This document shows, in pieces, positions 34,570 through 45,676 of a stretch of 64,000 bases of DNA. A program made the position numbers and the translations under genes. The notes below the pieces were generated by a model. That model saw only the letters and a program-made list of their open reading frames with translations. It was not told the DNA's origin and did no database searches. The stretch's first letter is position 1. The number at the start of each line of letters is the position of its first letter. Location of the stretch: the NCBI RefSeq assembly GCF_015706575.1, contig NW_024037064.1, forward strand, positions 5,579,427 to 5,643,426, given 5' to 3'. Source of the DNA: Patiria miniata. Lineage: Eukaryota; Echinodermata; Asteroidea; Valvatida; Asterinidae.

Positions 34570-36960
34570 CCAAACAAACTTCCAATATTGCATGGAGTTG
34601 AAGGTAGGCATGTTCTTCTGTTGTGCTTCCAAGACGATTGTATCAAGTTATGTTGCAGTTGGCAACGAGTCCACACTGGAGAGATGCAACACTCAACAAA
34701 ACAGTCAGATTTGCAGCAGTATTGCCTGCAATGTTAATGCCCAAAGTTCGATTTTCAGAGTTTCTCCATAATGACTCTCACATTTTACTGCTCCGTACTG
34801 AACAATGTCCCAAGTATGTCAAGGGCCAACTTGAATAAGTGTCATATACATGTACCTCAATTTTTAAATCATGTGGTTATGGCAAACAAGAAATGCGAGT
34901 TACCTTGTTTGTAATTACAGTTTTAAAATAAAATTCTCTCAGGTTTATGTCTTATACTCACTAATCCTTTCAAACATTTCTTTTTATGAATATGGTTTTT
35001 AAATTGCATTTTTAGATTGAACACATCCTTTATTGTTTGGCTATTTATCATTTATATCATTTTCATATTTAATTTCATTAAAAAACAAGTCAGGTGTGTT
35101 TACAAACACAAATGCCCCGCAACCGTGACTGTTCCCATGACATAACACCACTCTTTTAACATCAACTTACATGTACCTTGGTCACATGGAACATTCATTG
35201 ACAGCATTAGTGTCTTCTGTAGGTTTTATATGAATTAATCCCTAATCCCTATAATCTCAGAATAAATACAAGATTTCTATTGTTCAAGGTCAAATGAGGT
35301 CAAATGAGGTCAAATTTCACATTTTTTAATTATGTAGCAAATTTTATCTAGACTAATAGATCTATCCACTAAAACTATTTTCATTATCATGTGCATATCC
35401 CCAGCTTGTAAAATTCATTAATAAACTTTCATTTTAACACACAACTATATAGCATTAGGAAACACAAAAGTGTGATTTCCTTCAAGTGTGTATCTACATG
35501 CTTAATCTTCCTATACCAGTATATAGAACAGTTCTCAGAATCCTGCTAACACAATGCACTACCCTTGCATTGTTTAACCTAAATATTCAATAAACACTGG
35601 TTAATCTCTTCTTGTTGTGAAACAGTTCACGTGTTTGTTGCAGTGGGTTGGAGATACCATTCTACCGCAAGGTGTAGAATGTTGAAAGCGAGTGTCATGA
35701 CCTGTGATACATGTAGGTGAAGATTATTTCAAGATTGTTTGGACAGGTTTATCGAAAGTTTTACTGATATACATACATGTACAGTATGTGTACGATAGAT
35801 GCAGTTTAATTGTAATGTTATACACTTGTTATCCTTGTTCTGTGGTTACACCTATTAAATTTTGGTATGGGCCAAAGGCGGACTGGACAGTGTATGTGAG
35901 ACTGAGGCTGCTCACTTCCAAGTCAAATGCCAACGTATCCAGACATCAGCTACATGTATCTAATCTTTACACACAAGACTCGACCTTCCCTATACAAGGT
36001 ATGTACTAGTTCCTTTCTTTTGATTTGTAGGTTTCAAGTTGTATGTTTTTCACATTAGCATAGTGCTTTTACGAAGATGATGGATGACTTGGTATTAATC
36101 CCTTTTCAAACTTTTCACTCTTGTATTTTGCTTTTTAAATTGTAACAAGATTTACTTTGTTCAGGTTTAATGATGAATACATGTATGACTATATTATCCA
36201 CAATCACCATTTGTTGAATTGAAGATTGAGTATGTAGTTTAGTATTTTGATTAGAATTTTAGAACAGTTGACCAAGTGTCTGAATTGTCAAATATACACT
36301 ACATCTTTTAGATTCCAAGTACATGCATGTCAAGTTTGCCTATTTCTCGAACCAAGGCACTTGGAATAATGGATATATCTGTAGGTAGCAAGCTTATGTG
36401 GAACAATAATTGTGCATGCATATTTTATTGAAAGCAGTGTTATAATGTGAGTGCAATCATGAGGTGCAATAAACAAGAAAAAAATGAATGGGTTAATGTA
36501 AGTGCAGTCATGGAGCAGTTGACTAGCACAGTGGCCTGTGCACATGGGGTGGTCCCATTAGCCTTGAGTTGGAGTAATGTTATCTTGATAAGTGGTTTTC
36601 TTGCCTAGCCCTGGAGACTTCAGAGAACTTACATACCGTACTGGCCACACAGACTGAAAGTGTTGTTACCAGTTTGTTGAACTGGCTTACTATTATGTGG
36701 CATTGTTGATATCTTAAATTAAATCCTTTTCACATCCAATGCCAATTATAGTTAAACAAACACACTGAAAAATCTTGCCTTTGTCCATATATGGAGATGA
36801 CGTTTCTCCGGTGGTATTTGTTTGAGAGCCAGTTAAATACATGAAACTTGAAATAGTTATTGCTTGTTATTTAATAAATGATGTAGGCCTACATAAAAAA
36901 ACAATGCATAATGTCTATTGCAATTCATTTTGCATTATTTGTGGATCTTTGAATAGCCAT
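34570..36960. other. Non-coding AT-rich, one weak exon candidate
   Basis: The only open piece with a plausible donor is about 35836-35999 (ADWTVYVRLRLLTSKSNANV, then CAAG|GTATGT). Its acceptor is unclear and no partner exon was found. A triple AGGTCA repeat lies at 35287-35312. Confidence 0.3.
35287..35312 (+). promoter_or_regulatory. Triple DR4 of AGGTCA
   Basis: Three AGGTCA half sites are spaced by AATG, a 10-bp period. DR4 is the spacing preferred by thyroid-hormone/LXR-type receptors with RXR. It may also just be a short tandem repeat. Confidence 0.4.
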
Positions 36961-39900
36961 ATTCGCCTCCCTCTTGATTGAAAATCATCTATGTTTTTGT
37001 TTACAGAATCAAGCCCAATTCACCATGTAGATACACCCCAAATTTATATGCAATAGCCATTGCAATAGCCATGGATCCAGTTTACACCATCAAGCGCAAG
37101 AGACAACCTAAAGACTTTGATAAATCGGCATGCTTCTTCTGCCAGAGTAGCGCTGGGGATCTCCGCACAGCATCATCAGATGGAAAGGCCAGGGCTCAGA
37201 CTGTTGGCCAGGAACGACTAAAACTTGGTGATACTAGCTATGTAGATGTGTTACACAGACTACAGAGCCTTTCACAGGATGACTTGTATGCACTGGAAAT
37301 CAGATGGCACAAAACCTGCTATTCTTCCTTCACCTCTGAGAGTAAATTAAGCAGATTAAGAAAGCAACGCCAGCCATCACAACCAGAAGCATCAACAAGT
37401 GCTGCATCAGACCCATCCACAAGCACTTCCTCAGCGCCTACTACACGAAGTTCTAAATCAGCAATTGACTGGTCACTCTGCATGTTCTGCCAAGAAAAGG
37501 GTAACAGAAAGATCCACAACGTACAGACACTGGAAAAGTCTGCTGACTTGATTGAACGTGCCAAAAGTGATCCAGTAATGTCTATAAGACTATCAGGAGT
37601 CAGTGACTTGATCGCAGCTGAAGGTTGTTACCATCTTGCATGCTTGAGAGTATTTGAGAGAAGATCTTCAAAAGTAAAATCATCAACAGATCCCCGGGAA
37701 CCTGAGGTGGATGACTGCATGTTGAAGCTGTGTAGAGATGTGGGTGCAGGGCTGTCCCGAGGTCATGTGTATAGCATGGGTGATGTATGGGATAGATATG
37801 AGACTATGTGCAATGAAAGGGGCACCTGTGTGCCTGTGAGATATCTGTCCAGGAGAACAACCTTCTACGAAAAGGTTCAACTGCTGGTTGGACAAAAGGC
37901 CAACTACGTGCGGACCCTCGAGACAGGATCTCTTCTAATGTATCCTGGTGAAAAATCAGACTTCATAATATCCAAGACCCTGACAAAGTGTCGTCAACAA
38001 GTAGCATTTTCATCAGATTCAGAATCAACTGAGGATGAAGATGGTGCAACGATAAAGATTGCACAAGGTAATATCTTTCAAGAGATGGTTCATGTGGCCC
38101 TCAGAATCAGACAAGATTTGCTTGACACCCCAGGACATAGTGACACCTGGCAAGAACTTGATCAAGAACATGTCGATGAAGTGATCCCTAACAGCCTGTA
38201 TCTTTTTCTTCGCTTGTTGTTTGGAGGCATAGATGTGGTGCATTCGGGCATCGAGGAAGACAACACTGTTAAGCAAACTGTGTGTAGCATTGCCCAGGAT
38301 ATTGTTTATGCAGTTTCAAACAAACGGAAGTTGACGCCAAAGCATGTTGGCTTAGGTCTTGCTCTTCACCAAGCTACACGTTCTGAGGCACTCGTTGACT
38401 TGTTCCATGCAGCCAACCATACCATTGGTATCGACACTGTGCGAAGAATTGACACAACTATAGCCAATAACATTTTGGAGAGATTTGCAGAAAATGGCAA
38501 TGTTTACATTCCAGACAACATCGTCAAAGAGAGGATGATCCACTGTTCCTGTGACAACATTGACGTACTAGAGGCAACGTTAGATGGAAAGAACACCTTC
38601 CACTGTACACAGATGATGGTATGGCAGAGAGGGCCGGCTCCACGTCCAAGCCAAGGTGATCCAGACAGCAAACGCATTCTAAGATCAAGAGCTATCAAGC
38701 CTGAAGCTCTACATGAGTTTCAAAAGCTTGATAATGCTATCCTGCCATCGGGCCAGAGACCGACACCTCTATTTGATGGTGACAGTGAGATTGATGTAGA
38801 ATTGTTCAGCAGCAGTTTTGATGAAAGGAGGAAGGCACGAGATAAAGATTTGGCATGGGTGGTGTCACGCATACATGACGATGGAGAGAACCAGTCCGTT
38901 CCTGCCTGGAGAGCACTCAATGAAGCCACCAGTAAAGTTGACCCCCCTGTGACAACAGCAGGGATGCTACCCATTCTGCAGGCACCAGCAGATAACAACG
39001 ACACACTGACAACTGTGATAAATCGCTTTATGGACATTTCAAATCATATTGGCCAGCAGCATACCATCATAACTGCTGACCAGCCACTGTATAGCAGGGG
39101 CAAGGAACTTGTATGGGCAAATCCCAAGTTCAAGAAAGTAATTTTTCTCTTGGGAGGACTCCACGTCTGCTTCAACTTCCTGAAAGCCATTGGTCAACAC
39201 ATGGAAAATGCTGGTCTTGATGATCTCTGGACTGAAGCAGGTGTGTATGCAGCCAACACGACAGAGACTATGCTTGATGGCAAAGCCTACTACCGTGCTG
39301 TGAGAGGGCACCAACTTGTGTATGAAGCTCTGTGGCACATCAAATGGGAACTGTTTCAGTCCTGGCTGGTTGAGAATGGTCACGAACATGATGTGGAAGT
39401 GAAAAATCTTACCCGAAATGTGGCTAAATGGTTCACAGAGAATGATGGCAGCAACACAGAAGAACTGTGTAATGCAGTGGAACAGCTGTCAAATTTTCTG
39501 AACAGTAAGAACGTTCAAGGTCTCATCAAAGACTTTGACAAGGAGCAGTCTGACAATGCAAACTTCACCTTGTGGTCAACATACATGGAAATGGTGGAGA
39601 TCCTACTTGACTTCATCAGGGCAGAGAGAGATGGTAACTGGACTCTTCATCTTGAAGCCTTTGCAGCAATGCTGCCATGGCTCACCATATACGACCACAC
39701 AAACTATGCAAGATGGGGACCTGTCTATCTCGCAGACATGAAACTCCTTGAGAAGACAGCACCAGAAGTTTATGCGGAGTTCATCGATGGTAATTTTGTT
39801 GTGAAGAGATCCCACAGGCGCTTCAACCAGGTTCCCGCGGATCAAGCAACTGAGTGGATAAACAAAACCTGCAAGATGCACAACGGTATAATTGGCATTA

Positions 39901-42227
39901 CACGGAATGATCAAGCCAGAGACAGGTTTTGCATCACATGGTCAGAACGATCACGCATCACACAGGACACGAGATCTCTCTTCAACCTGGAAGATGATGA
40001 GAAAGAAACCACCTTCGTCCGTACTGATAGTCTTCACTCCGGGAGAAAGCGTGATGTTGACGATGTGAAGAAGCTTGTAACACAGCTAAGAAGATTTGAT
40101 ATGTTTCAAATACACACAACCTCGACTGAAGAAGATGGAGACGACCTGGATGGAAAAGACATACCTTTGGTATCATTGGCAACAAGAGACACTGCACCAA
40201 GTGACGTAGTGAGCGATCTACTCACAGCTCAAGATCGAGGATATCAGCACCTTCTCACCAACGTCAAGCAACGCCTGATTGAGAAAACTGTGGGGTTTCA
40301 CGACGTGATAAGAAAACATCACTCAAAAAGCTTTGCTGACCTATACAAAGCAAGCGTTTCCACCAAGCAAAATGTACAGAAAACTATCAAAGCTGACAGA
40401 AAGTTACTCCAGAGACTGCTCAATGCTGTTACTGCAGGTCGGCCATTAGAAATGCCGGTCATACTGAAGCACGAACTATCCCCAATTCCTTTGTCTTTGG
40501 CAAAGGCTGGAGGTGAAATGAACTCCACACCAAAGGCAGAGCTGATCAGCATCTTGACGCCTGGACTTAACACACTCCCAGAAGTTCCTCATTCTGACAA
40601 GAAGACGTGTGTGCTGGTCGATGGCCATGCACTCATCCAAGCTCTTGGAAAGCCTCAAGGGTGTCAGACGTTTGGCGACTATGCTGATGTGTTTGTACAG
40701 AGTGTGGCACATCACTTTAGGCAGCACACAAGGAGAGTTGATGTGGTGTTTGATCGGTACATTGGGGAAAGCTCGATAAAGGCAGTGACCCGCTCAAAGC
40801 GACTGGGCAAGAAGAAACCTATTCGGAAGCTCATTGATGGACACCATGTGCCACTTCCACATGTTTGGAGGCAATTCATTGCATTAGATGAAAACAAGGC
40901 CGATCTTGCTAAGTTTCTGTCCAAGGCCATCATGGAGAAAGGAAAAGATCTACCAGACAGATACGAGCTGGTAACAGGAGGCGGGTTCTCTGATATAACA
41001 GAAGCAAGGTCAACCAGAAGAGAGGACACAGAGCTTCGAGGAAACCACGAAGAGGCCGACACCAGAATAATACTCCATGCATGTGAGGCTGTCAAAGAAG
41101 GATACCAGAGACTACTGGTTGTCTGCAGAGACACAGATGTTATGTTACTTCTGATTCACTTCCTTTCAACCCAAGCTGAAGTATGGATGATCGCTGGGAC
41201 AGCTCAGAAGAGGAAATGCTACTCAGTAAATGCCATATCTCAGAGGCTTACACAACCTGTGAGGGATAACTTGCTTAGCTTTCACGCACTGACAGGTTGT
41301 GATACAACCTCCTCATTTACTGGCCATGGGAAAAAGTCATGCTGGAAAACCTTCCGGAACCAACCACAACTTTTCAAGGGAATTGGTCGTGATGGAGACC
41401 TTGCGCCTATCGAACAATTTGTATGTGACCTTTATGGCACTCCTGAGCTGTACACTGTTAACCATGCCAGATTGCAACTTTTTGGGAAGGCAAAGAAGAC
41501 CTTTGAGGCACTGCCGCCAACAAGAGATGCCCTGGAACTCCACACTATGCGTGCAAACTACCAGGCAAAGATCTGGTTCCAGGCAGACCAGGAACACATC
41601 GATATATCATCTCCTATGGATACTTTAGCTTGGAAGATGGAGTCAGGTTGCCTTAAAGCTGTTTGGACACGATTACCTCCTATCCCAGATGCCTGTCTAG
41701 AGCTGGTTACTTGTGGTTGCAAATCGAAGTGCAGAGCAGCCCGATGCACATGCTTCCGAAGGAATCTGAGGTGCACTCTTGCCTGTGGGTGTGACGCCAC
41801 TAACTGCTGCAACCCAGCTGGCCAAGACTAGCGAACCAGTCCTATAATACAGCTGTGTACATGAACGCATAACGTAAGATATATCCCCTATTTTTCGAGT
41901 CTTACATAATATATTATGATATATTATATATTGTAATATCTTTACAGTGAAACATCACAGTAACGACCGAAGCGCTAAGTATAATTTGAAAAAAAAAAAA
42001 CACAAGTACATATATACATAAATGTATGTATATTTCTATATGTTAGGTGAAAACAGTACCTTTTTTTCTGGTAATTGTTATATATGGAGGTGAAAAATTT
42101 AATTCAACCTGTTAACTACAACTGCCTGGTGTGCCTAACTGTAGGATAAAAATATTTTCTGAACAATACTTACGCTAGTAAGCTCCAAAATCTTTCAAAA
42201 TACAAAAGAAATACAAATTTTACTATA
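36700..42227 (+). mobile_element. Academ-like DNA transposon, ends not resolved
   Basis: The element around the intact transposase. Flanks are AT-rich. Neither terminal inverted repeats nor a 3-4-bp target duplication could be set by eye, so limits are approximate. On the right it is followed by an unrelated Pearl-like repeat. If no ends exist, the gene may be immobile. Confidence 0.45.
37071..41831 (+). CDS. Academ-like DNA transposase with XPG/PIN-like nuclease and cysteine-rich tail, intact
   Basis: One uninterrupted frame of 1,586 codons. ATG 37071 is chosen because upstream codons have no ATG and an acceptor (TTTACAG, exon from 37007) lies just before it. Residues about 20-95 and 130-215 each show a CxxC...HxxC zinc-finger-like pattern (CFFCQ, HKTCY; CMFCQ, YHLACL). 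A DDE-type core appears as ADQPLY (about 670), GGLHVCFNFLKAIG (about 695) and RAERDGNWTLHLEAF (about 851). From about 1,180 a PIN/XPG-like nuclease follows: LVDGHALIQALG, NHEEADTRI (about 1325), VCRDTDVMLLL. The end (about 1548-1583) is a CXC-type cluster, CGCKSKCRAARC and CACGCDATNCC-like. Academ elements are cut-and-paste transposons known to encode an XPG nuclease. The frame is whole, so the copy is young or under selection. Domestication is possible but not shown. Confidence 0.85.
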   Translation: MDPVYTIKRKRQPKDFDKSACFFCQSSAGDLRTASSDGKARAQTVGQERLKLGDTSYVDVLHRLQSLSQDDLYALEIRWHKTCYSSFTSESKLSRLRKQRQPSQPEASTSAASDPSTSTSSAPTTRSSKSAIDWSLCMFCQEKGNRKIHNVQTLEKSADLIERAKSDPVMSIRLSGVSDLIAAEGCYHLACLRVFERRSSKVKSSTDPREPEVDDCMLKLCRDVGAGLSRGHVYSMGDVWDRYETMCNERGTCVPVRYLSRRTTFYEKVQLLVGQKANYVRTLETGSLLMYPGEKSDFIISKTLTKCRQQVAFSSDSESTEDEDGATIKIAQGNIFQEMVHVALRIRQDLLDTPGHSDTWQELDQEHVDEVIPNSLYLFLRLLFGGIDVVHSGIEEDNTVKQTVCSIAQDIVYAVSNKRKLTPKHVGLGLALHQATRSEALVDLFHAANHTIGIDTVRRIDTTIANNILERFAENGNVYIPDNIVKERMIHCSCDNIDVLEATLDGKNTFHCTQMMVWQRGPAPRPSQGDPDSKRILRSRAIKPEALHEFQKLDNAILPSGQRPTPLFDGDSEIDVELFSSSFDERRKARDKDLAWVVSRIHDDGENQSVPAWRALNEATSKVDPPVTTAGMLPILQAPADNNDTLTTVINRFMDISNHIGQQHTIITADQPLYSRGKELVWANPKFKKVIFLLGGLHVCFNFLKAIGQHMENAGLDDLWTEAGVYAANTTETMLDGKAYYRAVRGHQLVYEALWHIKWELFQSWLVENGHEHDVEVKNLTRNVAKWFTENDGSNTEELCNAVEQLSNFLNSKNVQGLIKDFDKEQSDNANFTLWSTYMEMVEILLDFIRAERDGNWTLHLEAFAAMLPWLTIYDHTNYARWGPVYLADMKLLEKTAPEVYAEFIDGNFVVKRSHRRFNQVPADQATEWINKTCKMHNGIIGITRNDQARDRFCITWSERSRITQDTRSLFNLEDDEKETTFVRTDSLHSGRKRDVDDVKKLVTQLRRFDMFQIHTTSTEEDGDDLDGKDIPLVSLATRDTAPSDVVSDLLTAQDRGYQHLLTNVKQRLIEKTVGFHDVIRKHHSKSFADLYKASVSTKQNVQKTIKADRKLLQRLLNAVTAGRPLEMPVILKHELSPIPLSLAKAGGEMNSTPKAELISILTPGLNTLPEVPHSDKKTCVLVDGHALIQALGKPQGCQTFGDYADVFVQSVAHHFRQHTRRVDVVFDRYIGESSIKAVTRSKRLGKKKPIRKLIDGHHVPLPHVWRQFIALDENKADLAKFLSKAIMEKGKDLPDRYELVTGGGFSDITEARSTRREDTELRGNHEEADTRIILHACEAVKEGYQRLLVVCRDTDVMLLLIHFLSTQAEVWMIAGTAQKRKCYSVNAISQRLTQPVRDNLLSFHALTGCDTTSSFTGHGKKSCWKTFRNQPQLFKGIGRDGDLAPIEQFVCDLYGTPELYTVNHARLQLFGKAKKTFEALPPTRDALELHTMRANYQAKIWFQADQEHIDISSPMDTLAWKMESGCLKAVWTRLPPIPDACLELVTCGCKSKCRAARCTCFRRNLRCTLACGCDATNCCNPAGQD

Positions 42228-42390
42228 TTTGACCTTTGACCCTCTAAATGACCTTTGGGGTCAAAATCCAGGGTGGCATCCACCTACATTTTCTTCCCCA
42301 TGCCATGACTGATTGATCTGACATGGTTGCCTGCTATTACCCAAAAATGCCGTCCAAAGTGTAATATGTCGTTTTGGCTGGTCCACTAAT

Positions 42391-43061
42391 AGGCTTCTTA
42401 GGATTACCAAGAACAATCCACAAACCAAATTTGAAGTTCATATGTTAAGTATTTCTCAAGTTATCGCGCTGACAAGATTTCTATTGTTTTAGCCACTGTG
42501 AACTTGACACTTGACCTTTTGACCCCAAATGCAATAGGCTTCTTAGGATTGCCAAGAACAATCCACAAACCAAATTTGAAGTTCACATGTAAAGTATTTC
42601 TCAAGTTATTGTGCTGACAAGATTTCTATTGTTTTAGCCACTGTGAACTTGACCTTTGGCCTTTTGGCCCCAAATGCAAAAGGCTTCTTAGGATTGCCAA
42701 AAACAATCCACAAACCAAATTTGAAGTTCACATGTAAAGTATTTCTCAAGTTATCGCGCTGACAAGATTTCTATTGTTTTAGCCACTGTGAACTTGACCT
42801 TTGGCCTTTTGGCCCCAAATGCGAAAGGCTTCTTAGGATTGCCAAAAACAATCCACAAACCAAATTTGAAGTTCACATGTAAAGTATTTCTCAAGTTATC
42901 GCGCTGACAAGATTTCTATTGTTTTAGCCACTGTGAACTTGACCCTTGACCTTTTGGCCCCAAATGCAATAGGCTTCTTAGGATTACCAAGAACAATCCA
43001 CAAACCAAATTTGAAGTTCATATGTTAAGTATTTCTCAAGTTATCGCGCTGACAAGATTTG
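42391..43061. repeat. 145-bp core tandem repeat, 4.6 units
   Basis: AGGCTTCTTAGGATT starts units at 42391, 42536, 42681, 42826 and 42971, an exact 145-bp period with few differences. The fifth unit is cut where the microsatellite begins (GACAAGATTTGTCCGGACAC). Confidence 0.92.
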
Positions 43062-43091
43062 TCCGGACACACACACCCACACACCCACCCA

Positions 43092-43396
43092 TACTTGTTT
43101 CACATGACTAGTGTGGACTTTCCATTGCTTTCGTGTAGTTAAGAAAAACCAGTGAAAAAACTCATTTTTCTCAAACTGTGAAAACTCTTTCAACCCAATT
43201 TTTTTTCTATGATTCCCTTTAGTGTTTCTCTTCATTCTGCTACAGATAAACCTAACCCAAAAATGCCTCTAAACCTGTTTTCCAGAAATGGGGAAACACT
43301 GTGTGGACGTGGGGTAAGTCCACACAACGTCGGTACTACCTACATTATGTGGACGTCTTTTGTTCGGAAGTCCACACTGCGTATGTAAGACAAACT
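43092..43396. mobile_element. MITE nested in the microsatellite of the Pearl-like element
   Basis: Inverted ends of about 29 bp with an exact core (AGTGTGGACTT at 43109, AAGTCCACACT at 43368). CA/CCCA repeat sequence lies on both sides, as expected for insertion into the microsatellite. The inside has further GTCCACAC and GTGGACGT words. It is younger than its host. No protein is encoded. Confidence 0.65.
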
Positions 43397-43463
43397 CACC
43401 CACCCACACACACACCCACACACCCACCCACCCACCCACCCACCCACCCACCCACCCACCCAC
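43397..43463. repeat. CCCA/CA microsatellite
   Basis: A run of CACCCACCCA and CACACAC words, continuing the stretch interrupted at 43092. It is part of the Pearl-like right arm. Confidence 0.9.
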
Positions 43464-43539
43464 GGAAGGACAAGGCGGAAACAGTATGCCCCTTCGGCTT
43501 CGCCGCGGGGCATAAAAATTTCGATTTTTAACATTAAGA

Positions 43540-44970
43540 TTATTTTTTAAATATGTCCTTTTTTTAGATTATGCTCTGAAAGAATTTGTTGAAAGCATTT
43601 TCATTTCCATTCTTGTTTGTGCTCATTATTTCAGCCAAATGTAAAAGTTGACTCGATTTGTTTGATTTCCAATAAATTGTGTAAATGCTAGAACTGTTTT
43701 TACTGGCAATCCAGCCTTGGAAAACTAAGAAGAAAATGCGCAAGTGAACTTAAGTTCCCAAGAAGTGTGGAATATTTGCCCAGTCCTTGCAACATCTGGA
43801 CAGGTCTGGTTAGTGGTTAATTAGGTGGTTTATGTCATCAGTGCCAGTGGTTAATATGACTGTCGGTCAATGGATGCATGCAGATGATTGAATGACCTAA
43901 CAAATGCTGCAAGGGTCCACAGTTTTACACAGAATAGTGGAAACAAAAATGACTTTGGCATACTTGAATGCTACCACATTGTAGTCAAAACTGGATTGCC
44001 ATCCCAAGTGAGCTGCCTCACATCTAAAGCTAAATTTGACTTTTATTCGCTTTGTCCCTAGGTTTTGTTACATTTACGGTTCTGCTGATGCTTTCTAATT
44101 TCATTAAATCAAGTGGAAAACTTAGTTTTCGGCACTGAATATTCTTAAGTCTAAAAAAATATTGATATAATTTATTAAAGTGAATATTTAAATGTATTTG
44201 AAGTTTAAATTTACTTTTATTAGCACTGACCTAATGTTTAGGTTAGGTTTACTGTGCAACTTATTTTCCAATATTTTAAAATTGAACTTAATTAGTTCCA
44301 AGCATCTACGTGCTCATGAGATTATTTCCATGCCCTAAGAAGTTGGCCCTTACTGGAGCTTTGTTTTAATTTCAAGTTATTTTAAAACTTGACTTAGTTC
44401 TAAGCATCTACGTGCTCGAGGTCTAAACATCACAAAGACTTGTTAATGTATTTGGAATCAAATTACTCATTTCAGATTTCAGTTTAACTGTATAAAACTC
44501 ATAAGATTATTTCCATGCCCTAAGAAGTTGGCCCTATAGACTTTACTGGAGCTTTGTTCTAGAGCATATTAGTTCAATGAACAGAGTTGAACCATGACAA
44601 ACCGAATGGCAAGGACTTTGAACGTTGGGCATTCCTTCAGTTAAAGATCAGCTTTGTGTGGTTCACATTTGCATTCTTGACAGCATCCACTTCATTGGCT
44701 CCGAGTCTGACTGTCATGATAACCACCTGTAAATAACAAGAGTGCAACTTATCAGTTTTCAATGGCAGACTTTTGAGAGCTACCATTCAGTAGTGAACAT
44801 TCAAGAGACATGCAGGCAAATAAAATAGAAATTTGAAGGAAGTGTATAATTATTTCGCAGGCTAGATTGAGCTGGCTTTCTTTCAGTAAACAATATTTAG
44901 CCAGATAGATTACACAGTGCCCCCTTTTCACACGTATAAAATGTATCAATCAAATTACCAACATTGTTTG
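43540..44970. other. Non-coding with one internal duplication
   Basis: Two diverged copies of a segment carrying AGCATCTACGTGCTC and GATTATTTCCATGCCC plus TAAGAAGTTGGCCCT lie at about 44285-44370 and 44395-44560. No exon was supported. Confidence 0.5.
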
Positions 44971-44974
44971 TGCA

Positions 44975-45070
44975 TGTGCAAGACCTGTGGCCTAGTGGAT
45001 AACATGTGAATCTGATGAGTGAGAGATCCCCAGCACAGCAGGGTTTGATTCCCAAGCTCTCAACATTTTC
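44975..45070 (+). repeat. tRNA-derived SINE head
   Basis: A box TGGCCTAGTGG (44988-44998) and B box GGGTTTGATTCCC (45041-45053) have tRNA-like spacing of about 43 bp. The sequence after AAGCTCTC turns AT-rich. Not a complete tRNA. Confidence 0.65.
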
Positions 45071-45676
45071 AATTTTTGTTCATCCAAAAAAAATGAAGAA
45101 TATCTTTTAATTATTTTAAATCGACTAGAACTCTGACATTAAACTACCCATTTTCTTTTTCTGATTCTTGGCTATGGAGGATTTTTTTTTTAATTAAAGG
45201 GAAATAAAATCGGAAATTGTAAAATGATCAGATTACGTCTCGTGAATACGAAGTCAAAATGACAATGTTGTGGCGGTACCAGAATAAGATTTATCACAGT
45301 CAAAATGTCCAAGTCCTGAAAAATGTCACTGCGCATGTTCAGTGCCTATCCCGCAAAATATCGTTCGCTTCAAGAAAGCCCGCGCCGGCTAAATATACTC
45401 CCACTGCCAAATTTGAACTTTAATAAAAAAGACAAGTCTGGGGATTAAAATTCCTGTTTTTATCCACGCCCAGCATGCATTGCACAAATGTTTATTTTTT
45501 CCTTTTACCCCTCCGCCCCAAACCGCAGGCGCAGTTCTAGAACCAATATTTTTTTGGGGGGCTAGTACGGTGGATCCAGAATTTTTTTGCAGGGAGGCGT
45601 GCTGAAATGTTGACCGGTTATTTTTTCCAGACACTTAGGCCTCTGAAAATCAATAGGTGGGGGGGGGGGGGGGGTA

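Larger units (their letters stand above)
42228..43516 (+). mobile_element. Pearl/Helentron-like non-autonomous element
   Basis: The order of parts is that of Pearl-type elements of marine invertebrates: a unique left part (from a TGACCTTTGACC-rich stretch), a core of tandem repeats, a CA/CCCA microsatellite, and a short right end closing with a hairpin (TATGCCCC 43485-43492 with GGGGCATA 43507-43514). Pearl-like and DINE-like elements are non-autonomous relatives of Helentrons (rolling-circle DNA transposons). The microsatellite is split by a nested MITE. The left border is uncertain. Confidence 0.65.

Noticed and set aside
33409-34771. Long overlapping open frames on both strands (about 290-440 codons)
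   Set aside because: They are produced by the stop-free 19-bp unit in every frame; there is no separate evidence of coding.
35640-36001. Plus-strand exon with ADWTVYVRLRLL
   Set aside because: The donor is good but the acceptor is unclear and no neighbouring exon or family match was found.
38025-41134. Several 60-140-codon minus-strand frames
   Set aside because: They are antisense shadows of the transposase gene with no signals of their own.
43301-43531. Pro/Thr-rich frame over the CCCA microsatellite
   Set aside because: A product of simple-sequence DNA.
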